From NCBI GenBank assembly GCA_038213135.1, contig JBBQTQ010000067.1, positions 1 to 15,567 of the forward strand: a DNA stretch of 15,567 nt, given 5' to 3'. Position numbers and translations under genes: made by a program. This document shows positions 6,301-13,326 of this stretch, piece after piece. Position 1 is the first letter of the stretch. The number at the start of each line of letters is the position of its first letter. The DNA is from JBBQTQ01 sp038213135 (GTDB taxonomy: Bacteria; Actinomycetota; Thermoleophilia; Gaiellales; Gaiellaceae). The notes beneath the pieces are model-generated. The model worked only from the letters and a program-made list of their open reading frames with translations, made no database searches and was not told the DNA's origin.

Positions 6301-7727
6301 AGCGCCTCCTCGTCATCCTTGCCGTTGGGCTTTCGGTGACCGCCGGCTCCGCGCGCGGCGACACGGTCGTCACTCTCCCGAGCGCCTCGGCGCCGAACCC
6401 GAGCGGCTCGCTGCCGCTCGCGTCGGGCTGGGCGGAGCCGCCCGCGACCCCGATCCAGCTCGACTACACGAGCCTTCAGTCGCTCTGGCAGGCCGCCGGC
6501 TCGGCCTACGGCATCCCCTGGCAGGTGCTGGCCTCGATCAACAAGATCGAGTCGAACTTCGGGCGCAACATGGGCCCGAGCTCCGCCGGCGCGATCGGCT
6601 GGATGCAGTTCATGCCGGACACGTGGCTCTCGTGGGGCGTCGACGCGAACGGGGACGGCGTCGCCGACCCGTGGAACCCCTACGACGCGGTCTACGCGGC
6701 GGCTCGCTATCTGGCGGCCTCGGGCGGCCAGAACGACATCTCGAGCGCGATCTTTTCCTACAACCACGCGCAGTGGTACGTGAACGAGGTGCTACAGCTC
6801 GCGCAGCTCTACGGGCTCGGCTCCTCGACGCAGGCCGTCCAGCCCGCGGTTCCGCAGCCGCAGCCGCCGACCGTGAGCGCCTCCGACTTCTCCGTCCAGG
6901 CCCAGAGCGATCCGAACACGGTCGTGTTCACGCTCGATCGCCTTCAGCTGCGGCTCCAGCGGGCGCAGGCGGCAGTGGCGACCGCGAACGCTGGGTACCT
7001 ACCCGCGCAGCAGAGCGTCGATTCGCTCGCCAAGCAGATCGCCGACCTGCAGCAGCAGGAGGGCACCGCAACGCTCCTCTCCGACCAGCTCGCGCTCCAG
7101 CAGCAGGTCGCCCAGCTCACCTTCCAGCAGGACACTGCGCTTGCGCAGGCCGAGCAGCTGCGCGAGCAGCTCGACCAGGCGCAGAGCCACCTCGCGGCGC
7201 TCCGCTCCGAGGCGCAGCCGGCCTCGTTCGACCAGGCCGCAGCACAGGTCCTCGCGGCGCCGGCCTTCAAGAGCAGCTGGGTCTTCCCGGTCGGCGGCGG
7301 GCCGGACAACGTGACCGTCTCGCACACGCACCACGACTACCCGGCCGCGGACATTGCCGCGCCGGAGGGCTCACCGGCCTACGCGCTCGGCGCGGCCGTC
7401 GTCCTCCGCTCGTGGGACTTCCCCGATCCGCGCTGCGGCATCGGCCTGACGCTGCAGACGAACGACGGCCAGGTCTGGACGTATTGCCATCTCTCCTACC
7501 TCGATCCGTCCGTCCAGCCGGGCGTGCAGCTCGCCGCCGGGGATCCGGTCGGGCTCGTCGGTCACACGGGTGACGCGAGCGGGCCGCACCTCCACCTCCA
7601 GCTGCAGCCGGCCACTTCTTACCCGCAGGAGCAGGACTGGTTCAAGGCGTTCGCCGGGTCGGCGTTCAGGTGGCAGGAAGACCTCCCGACGAGCTCCCCG
7701 TTCACGACCCTCCAGCCCTCGAGCTAG
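6297..7727 (+). CDS. Lytic transglycosylase fused to M23 metallopeptidase
   Basis: A 476-residue exported protein with two peptidoglycan-cutting domains. A signal peptide occupies about 1-22. An MltB/SLT-type lytic transglycosylase domain spans about 58-175, with the likely catalytic Glu at 85 in NKIESNFG and the family signature GWMQFMPDTW at 101-110; it cleaves glycan strands. Residues of about 210-305 form a Gln-rich coiled coil. A LytM/M23 peptidase domain spans about 327-440 with the zinc ligands His346 and Asp352 (HHDYPAAD), His398 in YCHLS, and the HLH pair at 431-433; it cleaves peptide cross-links. All expected catalytic residues are present. The start overlaps the pilT stop by 4 bp and pilus genes follow, so a likely job is opening or remodelling the wall for the pilus. 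That role is inferred. Confidence 0.88.
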   Translation: MKRLLVILAVGLSVTAGSARGDTVVTLPSASAPNPSGSLPLASGWAEPPATPIQLDYTSLQSLWQAAGSAYGIPWQVLASINKIESNFGRNMGPSSAGAIGWMQFMPDTWLSWGVDANGDGVADPWNPYDAVYAAARYLAASGGQNDISSAIFSYNHAQWYVNEVLQLAQLYGLGSSTQAVQPAVPQPQPPTVSASDFSVQAQSDPNTVVFTLDRLQLRLQRAQAAVATANAGYLPAQQSVDSLAKQIADLQQQEGTATLLSDQLALQQQVAQLTFQQDTALAQAEQLREQLDQAQSHLAALRSEAQPASFDQAAAQVLAAPAFKSSWVFPVGGGPDNVTVSHTHHDYPAADIAAPEGSPAYALGAAVVLRSWDFPDPRCGIGLTLQTNDGQVWTYCHLSYLDPSVQPGVQLAAGDPVGLVGHTGDASGPHLHLQLQPATSYPQEQDWFKAFAGSAFRWQEDLPTSSPFTTLQPSS

Positions 7728-7765
7728 CTCAACCAAACCCGTCGAATTGCCGATGAGAGACCGGA

Positions 7766-8746
7766 ATGGTCTCGTTCTTCGCCCTGCTGCTCAGGCTCGT
7801 CCTGCTTGCGATCGTGACGGCGCTGATCGCCGGTGCGACGCTGATGATCGCGGCTGAGCGCGTGCCCACCGCGGCGCCGACGCTGGCCACGGTTGCGACC
7901 GGCCCGAAGGTGCTCGTCGTGCCCGATGTCACCGGTCAGGCGTACGTGTTCGCCAAGGGTCTGCTCCAGGAGAGCGGCTTCGCCTGGCACGTCTACGGCT
8001 CGGTGCACGGCTACGCGGCGAATATCGTCACCGCACAGATCCCGGCCGGCGGCACCAAGGTCTACGACACGGGCGCACCGCTCGTGACGCTGTCCCTCGT
8101 CAGGAACCCGACCTACCAGGAGCAGGGCACGCCTGACGACGACGCGCCGTATTCGCCCACCGCGCTGAACCTGCTGCCCGGCCAGTCGCTGGCGCCAGGC
8201 CGCCTCTCGCCGACGACTCCTGCGCCGACCGTGACTACGCCGACGACGCCCACGCTGCCCGTGGTGACCGTGCCGACTCCGACTCCGATCGTGCCTGTGA
8301 AGCCGCCCGTGACCGTCCCCGCCCCGACGGTGACGAGGCCCGCGCCGACGACGCCGGCACCGACTCCGACCGCGCCGGTTCGCACGACGCCGGCGCCGGC
8401 GCCGGCACCGACCCCGACCCCGAGCACGACCTCGCGCGGGCCGGACTTCGTCGTCCCGGGCGCGCCGAAGGAACCGGCCACCGGACTGTCGCTACCCGAC
8501 CGCGCCGCCGCGCTCGCGCGCTGGCTCGAAGCGCACAAGCAGCCGAGCGCGGTCAACCTCAACTACTGGCTCTACGAGCACGCCTACATCGTCGCCGGCG
8601 CCAAGTTCGGCTGGTGGCACGGCAGCCAGGCGCTGCTGACGCTGATCTCGGTCGACCAGCGGGCCGAGTCCCTCTGGGGCGTCGGCGCCCAGAGCGAGCA
8701 GACCGCGCGGAAGGCGCTGGCCGAAGTCCAGGCGAAGCGCACGTGA
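7766..8746 (+). CDS. Membrane-anchored PASTA-domain protein with Pro/Thr-rich stalk
   Basis: A 326-residue protein. One transmembrane helix at about 4-28 anchors it, with the rest outside. Residues of about 48-113 match a single PASTA domain (VPDVTGQAYVFAKGLLQESGF), a fold that binds muropeptides or uncross-linked peptidoglycan in PknB-type kinases and PBPs. Residues of about 148-222 are almost entirely Pro, Thr, Ala and Val and form an extended stalk. A C-terminal domain at about 240-326, rich in Trp, Tyr and Ala, is not recognised. No kinase or transpeptidase domain is present. It starts 38 bp after the lytic gene, and its stop overlaps the pseudopilin start as GTGA. A wall-anchoring or alignment function for the pilus machine is inferred from context. 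An ATG in another frame at 7753 was not used, since it gives no protein. Confidence 0.72.
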   Translation: MVSFFALLLRLVLLAIVTALIAGATLMIAAERVPTAAPTLATVATGPKVLVVPDVTGQAYVFAKGLLQESGFAWHVYGSVHGYAANIVTAQIPAGGTKVYDTGAPLVTLSLVRNPTYQEQGTPDDDAPYSPTALNLLPGQSLAPGRLSPTTPAPTVTTPTTPTLPVVTVPTPTPIVPVKPPVTVPAPTVTRPAPTTPAPTPTAPVRTTPAPAPAPTPTPSTTSRGPDFVVPGAPKEPATGLSLPDRAAALARWLEAHKQPSAVNLNYWLYEHAYIVAGAKFGWWHGSQALLTLISVDQRAESLWGVGAQSEQTARKALAEVQAKRT

Positions 8747-9288
8747 GCCGTCTGCGTCGACTCCTGGCCCGGCAGGGCGGCTACAGCCTGATCGAGCTCG
8801 TCACCGTGATGCTCATCCTCGGGATCGTCCTCGCCGGCGTCACGCAGGCGTTCGTCTCCGGCCAGACGGCCGAGCTGACGATGAACAACCGCTTCCAGGC
8901 CCAGGAACAGGCCGCGCTCGCGCTCAGCAGGCTGCGCAAAGACGTCCACTGCGCGAGCGTGATCTCGCCGGTCGGCGCCTCGACCGCAGTCACGATCACC
9001 CAGCCTTCGGGCTGCACCGGCGGCGGTGGAACGATCAAGTGGTGCACCTCCGGCAGCGGCTCCCGCTACGGCCTCTACCGGACGACCGGAGCGACCTGTA
9101 ACTCGAGCAGCACCCTCGTCACCGACTACCTGACGAGCGGAACGGTCTTCACGTTCACGAGCCAGGTTGCCGATACCAGCCTTGCCAAGCTCCACGTCGA
9201 TCTCCCCGTGAACATCACGCCCGGCACCCCTACGAATGTCTACGACCTCGCGGACGACCTCGTCCTGCGAAACAGCACGCGGACATGA
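8743..9288 (+). CDS. Type IV pilin-like protein (minor pilin/pseudopilin)
   Basis: A 181-residue prepilin. A short basic leader (residues 1-13, with Arg at 3, 5, 6 and 10) ends in Gly-Gly, followed by YSLIELVTVMLILGIVLAG, the hydrophobic N-terminal helix with Glu at +5. The prepilin peptidase would cut after Gly13, leaving an N-terminal Tyr instead of the usual Phe. The globular part contains four Cys, so disulfides are possible. The frame is open further left to 8614, but that stretch overlaps the PASTA gene; the GTG at 8743 gives a normal leader length and a 4-bp overlap with the upstream stop. The stop overlaps the prepilin peptidase start (ATGA). It probably serves as a minor pilin priming or capping the fibre; its exact class cannot be told. 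Confidence 0.85.
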   Translation: MSRLRRLLARQGGYSLIELVTVMLILGIVLAGVTQAFVSGQTAELTMNNRFQAQEQAALALSRLRKDVHCASVISPVGASTAVTITQPSGCTGGGGTIKWCTSGSGSRYGLYRTTGATCNSSSTLVTDYLTSGTVFTFTSQVADTSLAKLHVDLPVNITPGTPTNVYDLADDLVLRNSTRT

Positions 9289-10025
9289 CGCTCGCCGCCT
9301 TCGTCTTCGCGCCCGCGCTGGCGCTCGGCAGCTTCCTGAACGTTGTCGCGGCACGCCTGCCGCTGCGGCGCTCGATCGTCTCGCCTCCCTCGGCCTGCGG
9401 CAGCTGCGGCACTCGGATCAAGGCGTACGACAACGTGCCGGTGCTCTCCTTCGTTCTCCTCCGCGGCCGCTGCCGGAGCTGCCGCGCGCGGATCGGACTG
9501 CTCTACCCGGCCGTCGAGCTCGCTACGGCGCTGCTCGTCGCCGGCTGCGTCCTCGCTTTCGGCGCTTCGGTGCAGGCGCTCGCGGCTGCGATCTTCTGCG
9601 CCTCGCTCGTCGTCGTGACGGCGACCGACATCGAGCACCGGATCGTCCCGGACAAGGTCGTGCTTCCGGCGACGGTCGTCGTGCTCGGCCTGATGACCGC
9701 GGCGCACCCGAGCCCGGAATGGATCATCGGCTCGCTCGGTGCCTCGCTCTTCCTCTTCCTGGCCGTCCTCGCGTACCCGAGCGGGATGGGCATGGGCGAC
9801 GTGAAGCTCGCGCTGCTGATGGGCGCTGCGCTCGGTCGGACCGTGCCGGTCGCGATGATGATCGGGATGGTCTCGGCGCTCGTGCCGTCACTCGTGCTGC
9901 TCGCTCGCCACGGGATGAAGGCGCGCAAGATGGCGATCCCGTTCGCGCCGTTCCTTGCTCTCGGCTCTGTGGTCGCGCTCTTCGCCGGCCACTGGATCCT
10001 GCACGCCTGGTTGCACTCCTTCTAG
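9285..10025 (+). CDS. pilD: Prepilin peptidase/N-methyltransferase (A24 family)
   Basis: A 246-residue polytopic membrane enzyme that removes prepilin leaders and methylates the new N terminus. The N-terminal region has LGSFLNVVAARLP and two CxxC pairs (Cys38/41 and Cys63/66), the zinc-binding loop of bifunctional enzymes. The two catalytic Asp residues are D115 in TATDIEHRIVPD and D172 in GMGMGDVK (GxGD). The length is typical. Its start overlaps the pseudopilin stop by 4 bp, matching its role in processing that protein and the PilA encoded further right. It is followed by a palindromic repeat and pilB. Confidence 0.93.
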   Translation: MTLAAFVFAPALALGSFLNVVAARLPLRRSIVSPPSACGSCGTRIKAYDNVPVLSFVLLRGRCRSCRARIGLLYPAVELATALLVAGCVLAFGASVQALAAAIFCASLVVVTATDIEHRIVPDKVVLPATVVVLGLMTAAHPSPEWIIGSLGASLFLFLAVLAYPSGMGMGDVKLALLMGAALGRTVPVAMMIGMVSALVPSLVLLARHGMKARKMAIPFAPFLALGSVVALFAGHWILHAWLHSF

Positions 10026-10034
10026 CCCTACAAG

Positions 10035-10073
10035 GTGGTGTGAGGGACAGGCCTCGAGAGGCCTGTCCCTCGG
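10035..10073 (+). repeat. GGGACAGG palindrome, copy R1 (pilD-pilB gap)
   Basis: A 13-bp perfect stem (GAGGGACAGGCCT paired with its complement, 10042-10054 and 10059-10071) around the 4-base loop CGAG. The 39 bp from 10035 to 10073 recur exactly, inverted, at 11929-11967 beyond pilB. To its right, GGTCTC (10072-10077) is shared with copy R3. It lies in the 100-bp gap between pilD and pilB. No T-tract follows, so it does not look like a simple terminator. In RNA it would form part of the pilB leader if the genes are co-transcribed. Confidence 0.8.
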
Positions 10074-10125
10074 TCTCAGCTGACCCAGGGCCTTTAGTGA
10101 GAACCCTCTCGCGCCGATACCTCAG

Positions 10126-11907
10126 ATGAGGGATATGGAGTTCAAGCTCCCACCCCGGCTCGAGCCTGTCGACGGCGCTGCCGCCGCGACTCCTACGCCT
10201 GCGCCCGGACCCGCGCTGAACGCGGTCACCGAGCTCGTCGCCGACCTGATCGGCGCCACCGGGCTGATCCCCGCGGACCGCCTTGCGGGCGTTCGCTCGC
10301 GCGCGGGCCAGGGCTCGCTCGCCGAGGCGATCGTCGCCGAGGGCCTCGCCTCGAGCGACGGCATCGCGCGGATCACGGCCACCCGCTTCCATCTGCCCCT
10401 CGTCGACCTCTCTGTCTCGAGCGTCGCCCGTGAGGCTTCGTCGCTCGTCCCGCTGCATGTTCTGAAGCGGGCAATGGCCATCCCGTACCGCCTCGACGGC
10501 GACCGCCTCTATGTTGCGATCGCCGATCCCCAGAACGTCCAGGCGATCGACGAGCTGCGCCTCGCCACGCGTCACCAGGTCGAGATCAACGTCGCGGCGC
10601 GCGACCAGATCGCTGCCGAGCTCGACCGGATGGGCCGCGTCACCGATGCGCTCAGCGATTCGAGCCTCGAGGTCGAGGACGTCGTCCCGGATCTCGGCCG
10701 CGAGGCCGATCTCGAGGAGGAGGACGGTGTCTCGGACGCGCCCGTCGTGCGACTCGTCAACTCGATCATCCTGCAGGCCGCCGACGACGGGGCCAGCGAC
10801 GTTCACTTCGAGCCGCAGGAGGAAGCGCTCGTCGTCCGCTTCCGTATCGACGGTGTTCTCCACGAGGTGCAGCGGATCCCGAAGCGGCTCGCCGCCGGGA
10901 CGACCACGCGCCTGAAGGTGCTCGCCAAGCTGGACATCGCCGAGCGGCGCAAGCCGCAGGACGGCCGCATCTCGGTGCGGGCCGCCTCCGCCGGCCGCCT
11001 CCTCGACATCCGCGTCGCGACCCTGCCGACCGTCGAGGGCGAGGCCGTCGTCATGCGCCTGCTCGACAAGTCGCGCAAGGCGCCGACCGCCGAGGAGCTC
11101 GGCCTCTCCGCGGAGATGCAGGAGCGCCTCGCGCGGCTCCTGTCGCGGCCGAGCGGCGCGCTGCTCGTCACCGGGCCGACCGGCTCTGGTAAGTCGACGA
11201 CGCTGTACGGGGCGCTGACCCAGCTCAACAGGCCCGAGATCAACATCATCACGATCGAGGATCCGGTCGAGTACCGGCTGCCCGGCGTCAACCAGATGCA
11301 GATCAACCTGCGCGCCGGGCTAACGTTTGCGACGGCGCTGCGCTCGATCCTGCGCTCCGACCCCGACGTGATCATGGTCGGCGAGGTCCGCGACAGCGAC
11401 ACGGCCAAGATCGCGATCGAGGCCGCGCTCACGGGCCACTTCGTCCTCACGACCCTGCACACGAACGACGCGCCGAGCGCGCTCACACGCCTGAACGAGA
11501 TGGGCGTCGAGCCGTTCCTCACCGGCGCTGCGGTGTCGGCGGTGCTCGCGCAGCGGCTCGCGCGCCGGCTCTGCACGCACTGCTGCGAGATGTACACGCC
11601 TTCGGCCGAGGAGCTGCTGCAGGCACGCGTCTCCGCGGAAGTCGCTGCCGCCAACGACGGAGTCGCGCTCTACCGTAAGCGCGGCTGCCCGCGCTGTGGC
11701 CAGACCGGCTACCGCGGCCGGGCCGGCATCTTCCAGCTGCTCGAGATGACCGAGGAACTGGCCGAGCTCGCCGTCCGCAAGTCGAGCCGCGAGGAGATCG
11801 AGCGGCAGGCCCTGGCAGACGGCATGCGCACCCTCTGGGACGACGGCATGGCCAAGGTTCGCGCAGGTCTCACGAGCCTCGAAGAGCTTGCGCGCGTAAC
11901 CGTCTAG
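10126..11907 (+). CDS. pilB: Type IV pilus assembly ATPase PilB
   Basis: A 593-residue extension ATPase that drives pilus polymerisation. A Pro/Ala-rich stretch (about 14-28) precedes an N-terminal MshEN/T2SSE_N-type domain (about 35-170), a fold that in some relatives binds c-di-GMP; the motif here is too degenerate to claim binding. An acidic linker follows. The ATPase core has ASDVHFEPQ, Walker A GPTGSGKS at 350-357, the Asp box TIEDPVEY, Walker B VIMVGEVRD with Glu420, and the His box TTLHT. Zinc-binding cysteines are at 483/486 and 521/524, diagnostic of PilB/GspE as opposed to PilT. The ATG at 10126 has no Shine-Dalgarno; another ATG at 10135 has GAGGGA too close to be useful. pilB is bracketed by inverted copies of a 39-bp palindrome. 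Confidence 0.95.
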   Translation: MRDMEFKLPPRLEPVDGAAAATPTPAPGPALNAVTELVADLIGATGLIPADRLAGVRSRAGQGSLAEAIVAEGLASSDGIARITATRFHLPLVDLSVSSVAREASSLVPLHVLKRAMAIPYRLDGDRLYVAIADPQNVQAIDELRLATRHQVEINVAARDQIAAELDRMGRVTDALSDSSLEVEDVVPDLGREADLEEEDGVSDAPVVRLVNSIILQAADDGASDVHFEPQEEALVVRFRIDGVLHEVQRIPKRLAAGTTTRLKVLAKLDIAERRKPQDGRISVRAASAGRLLDIRVATLPTVEGEAVVMRLLDKSRKAPTAEELGLSAEMQERLARLLSRPSGALLVTGPTGSGKSTTLYGALTQLNRPEINIITIEDPVEYRLPGVNQMQINLRAGLTFATALRSILRSDPDVIMVGEVRDSDTAKIAIEAALTGHFVLTTLHTNDAPSALTRLNEMGVEPFLTGAAVSAVLAQRLARRLCTHCCEMYTPSAEELLQARVSAEVAAANDGVALYRKRGCPRCGQTGYRGRAGIFQLLEMTEELAELAVRKSSREEIERQALADGMRTLWDDGMAKVRAGLTSLEELARVTV

Positions 11908-11928
11908 ACGCTTCTAGGGCGCGCAGGG

Positions 11929-11967
11929 CCGAGGGACAGGCCTCTCGAGGCCTGTCCCTCACACCAC
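11929..11967 (-). repeat. GGGACAGG palindrome, copy R2 (convergent gap after pilB)
   Basis: An exact 39-bp inverted copy of R1. The 13-bp stem and 4-base loop occupy 11931-11960, and the conserved flank GTGGTGT is now on the right side. It lies in the 77-bp gap where pilB and the small minus-strand gene converge, so it could limit read-through from both sides. There is no T-tract on either strand. Confidence 0.8.
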
Positions 11968-11984
11968 AATCGCCACGCGGGGAG

Positions 11985-12251
11985 CTACTGGGCCTGAACG
12001 TCGCAGCCGAGGTACATCAGCGCCTCGACCGCTTCGGTGACGAACGCCGCGGCCTGCTGGGCGTCCGCGAAGGTGTAGGGCCCCGGCTGGGTCGGCGACG
12101 CGCTGCCCTGCGCGTAGACCTCGGCCTGGACGAGGCACGACGAACCGTAGTCGACCGCGCGCAGGATCGCGATCGAGCGGCCGCCCTTCCGGGCATGTCT
12201 CACGAACAGGAGGCGCCCTTCGTGAGCCGCGGCGTACGCCGGCTCACTCAA
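11985..12251 (-). CDS. Small uncharacterised protein
   Basis: Up to 88 residues from a TTG at 12251. A GTG at 12203 would give a shorter form of 72 residues, and neither start has a good ribosome site. There is no signal peptide or transmembrane helix. The pattern (GRLLFVRHARKGG, YGSSCLVQAEVYA, then an Ala-rich helix ending MYLGCDVQ) suggests a compact alpha/beta cytosolic protein with two Cys. The opposite strand is open in the same region, so coding status rests mainly on the coherent, non-repetitive protein pattern and its position between pilB and the pilA group. I do not recognise a family. It is separated from the upstream thioredoxin-like gene by repeat R3. Confidence 0.55.
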   Translation of the reverse strand: MSEPAYAAAHEGRLLFVRHARKGGRSIAILRAVDYGSSCLVQAEVYAQGSASPTQPGPYTFADAQQAAAFVTEAVEALMYLGCDVQAQ

Positions 12252-12260
12252 GGCAGCACG

Positions 12261-12296
12261 TGCGGGACAGGGCTGTTAGCCCTGTCCCGCGGTCTC
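12261..12296 (+). repeat. GGGACAGG palindrome, copy R3 (diverged)
   Basis: A 13-bp perfect stem, GCGGGACAGGGCT (12262-12274) with AGCCCTGTCCCGC (12278-12290), around the loop GTT. Relative to R1 it differs at two stem positions on each side, and both changes are paired (A-T to C-G, C-G to G-C), so the stem remains perfect. The sequence GGTCTC follows, as after R1. It lies between the thioredoxin-like gene and the small gene. Confidence 0.7.
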
Positions 12297-12315
12297 GCCG
12301 TTGGCAGAGGTGATC

Positions 12316-12825
12316 TCACTGCGACGCGTTGTTCGCCGCCTGCGCGACGGTGTCGCGATCGGCGAAGCCGTCGATGCGGACGATCAGGTCTCCGGGCGGC
12401 CGGAGGACGAGGACGGCGGGGTCCTGGATCACGCCGAAGCGCTGGTTCAGCCCGTCGATCTCGGAGCTCGTGACGTCGACGGTGACGAAGGCCGCGTGCG
12501 CGAGCTCGGCGCCGGCGCTCGCCTCGGCTGTGGCAGTTCCGTCGAGCTTGGCCTGCGGGTCGTAGAGCGACACGACGACGACGTGACCTGCGGCGAGCTG
12601 GCGGGTGACGTCGAGCGGCAGGCCGGGCTCGCTGCTCGCGGCGTGTGCGGGCGTGGGATGGGAAGGCGTGTTGACCGGCGCAGCGACCGGAGGAGGTGCC
12701 GCGCTCGGCGTGCCCGAGGAGTGCTTCAGCCGTGACAGCGTCAGCAGGCCGGCGGCGGCGGCCGCGAGCGTCAGGATGGCGATGATCGCGAGCAGGCGGG
12801 CACGTGGGCTGAGATTGATGCTCAC
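12316..12825 (-). CDS. Membrane-anchored thioredoxin-fold protein lacking the CxxC motif
   Basis: A 169-residue protein. An N-terminal signal-anchor helix (about 10-31) is followed by a Pro/Ala-rich linker (about 38-65) and a domain at about 72-165 that follows the thioredoxin pattern. There is a central strand VVVVSLYDP, a region where CxxC would be but which reads YDPQ, a second strand FVTVDVTS, the cis-Pro loop GVIQDPAVLVL (P136), and a final strand/helix LIVRIDGFADRDTV. The protein has no Cys at all, so it cannot be a thiol oxidoreductase. A scaffold, chaperone or assembly role outside the membrane is more likely. GTG start at 12825; no strong ribosome site. It lies downstream of pilA on the same strand, beyond an intrinsic terminator, so it may have its own promoter. 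Confidence 0.68.
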   Translation of the reverse strand: MSINLSPRARLLAIIAILTLAAAAAGLLTLSRLKHSSGTPSAAPPPVAAPVNTPSHPTPAHAASSEPGLPLDVTRQLAAGHVVVVSLYDPQAKLDGTATAEASAGAELAHAAFVTVDVTSSEIDGLNQRFGVIQDPAVLVLRPPGDLIVRIDGFADRDTVAQAANNASQ

Positions 12826-12863
12826 AAGAGCGATATCGGCATTCCAGCGGCCCGCCTTGAACG

Positions 12864-12893
12864 TGAAAAGGGCGCCTTGCGGCGCCCTTTTCA
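12864..12893 (-). terminator. Intrinsic terminator of pilA (bidirectional shape)
   Basis: A perfect 13-bp inverted repeat, TGAAAAGGGCGCC (12864-12876) and GGCGCCCTTTTCA (12881-12893), with a 4-nt loop. On the minus strand it gives a GC-rich stem followed by TTTT, starting 18 nt after the pilA stop. The same shape exists on the + strand. Such a site after pilA would let pilin be made in excess over the downstream thioredoxin-like gene. Confidence 0.85.
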
Positions 12894-12911
12894 GCTCAGT
12901 TCAGACGCCTG

Positions 12912-13307
12912 CTACGGACAGGTGCCCGAGACGATCGCCGCGGAGGGGCCGTTCTTCATCCAGGTGCTCGAGCCCGACGTGCTGGACACGCAGTAGCTCG
13001 TGGCGCTCAGATCGCCGGCCGGCATCGCGTACTTCGAGGTGTCGAGGGCCTGGTCGTAGGTCGACTTGAGGCTCGCGAGCGTCATGCCCGAGTACGTGTT
13101 GTTGTCGGCGAAGAACGACTCGACCGAGGGGATGATCGAGCGGACGTTTGCCTTGGCCGCGGCGTCGTTGGCACGGGCCTTGAAGCTGAGGTACGACGGG
13201 ATCGCGATCGCAGTCAGGATCCCGAGAATGATGACGACGACCAAGAGCTCGATCAGGGTGAAACCCTTCTCGTTCTTCTTGATCCGCCTGCGGAGGGTGT
13301 TGAGCAT
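12912..13307 (-). CDS. pilA: Major type IV pilin PilA
   Basis: A 131-residue prepilin, probably the main fibre subunit. The leader is MLNTLRRRIKKNEKG (15 residues, strongly basic). Cleavage after Gly15 leaves FTLIELLVVVIILGILTAI, the canonical N-terminal helix with Phe at +1 and Glu at +5. The mature protein has 116 residues with a short globular part. Cys106 and Cys130 near the C terminus would form the D-loop disulfide typical of pilins. The ATG at 13307 is chosen because AAGGAG sits at ideal spacing on the minus strand (about 13317-13322). The frame is open up to 13382, but that extension lacks a site and would spoil the leader. This is the strongest ribosome site in the window, and with the terminator it suggests high expression. 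Confidence 0.95.
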   Translation of the reverse strand: MLNTLRRRIKKNEKGFTLIELLVVVIILGILTAIAIPSYLSFKARANDAAAKANVRSIIPSVESFFADNNTYSGMTLASLKSTYDQALDTSKYAMPAGDLSATSYCVSSTSGSSTWMKNGPSAAIVSGTCP

Positions 13308-13326
13308 TGGGTGTGGCTCCTTTTTG

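Noticed and set aside
8208..8432. CRISPR-like or tandem repeat array in the Pro/Thr-rich stretch
   Set aside because: The repetition is irregular and in frame, and comes from PT, PA and TP codon pairs of the protein stalk; there are no spacers of constant length.
8614..8742. Extending the pseudopilin to the upstream start at 8614
   Set aside because: It would overlap the PASTA gene by 133 bp and bury the prepilin leader in the interior. The GTG at 8743 gives a 13-residue leader.
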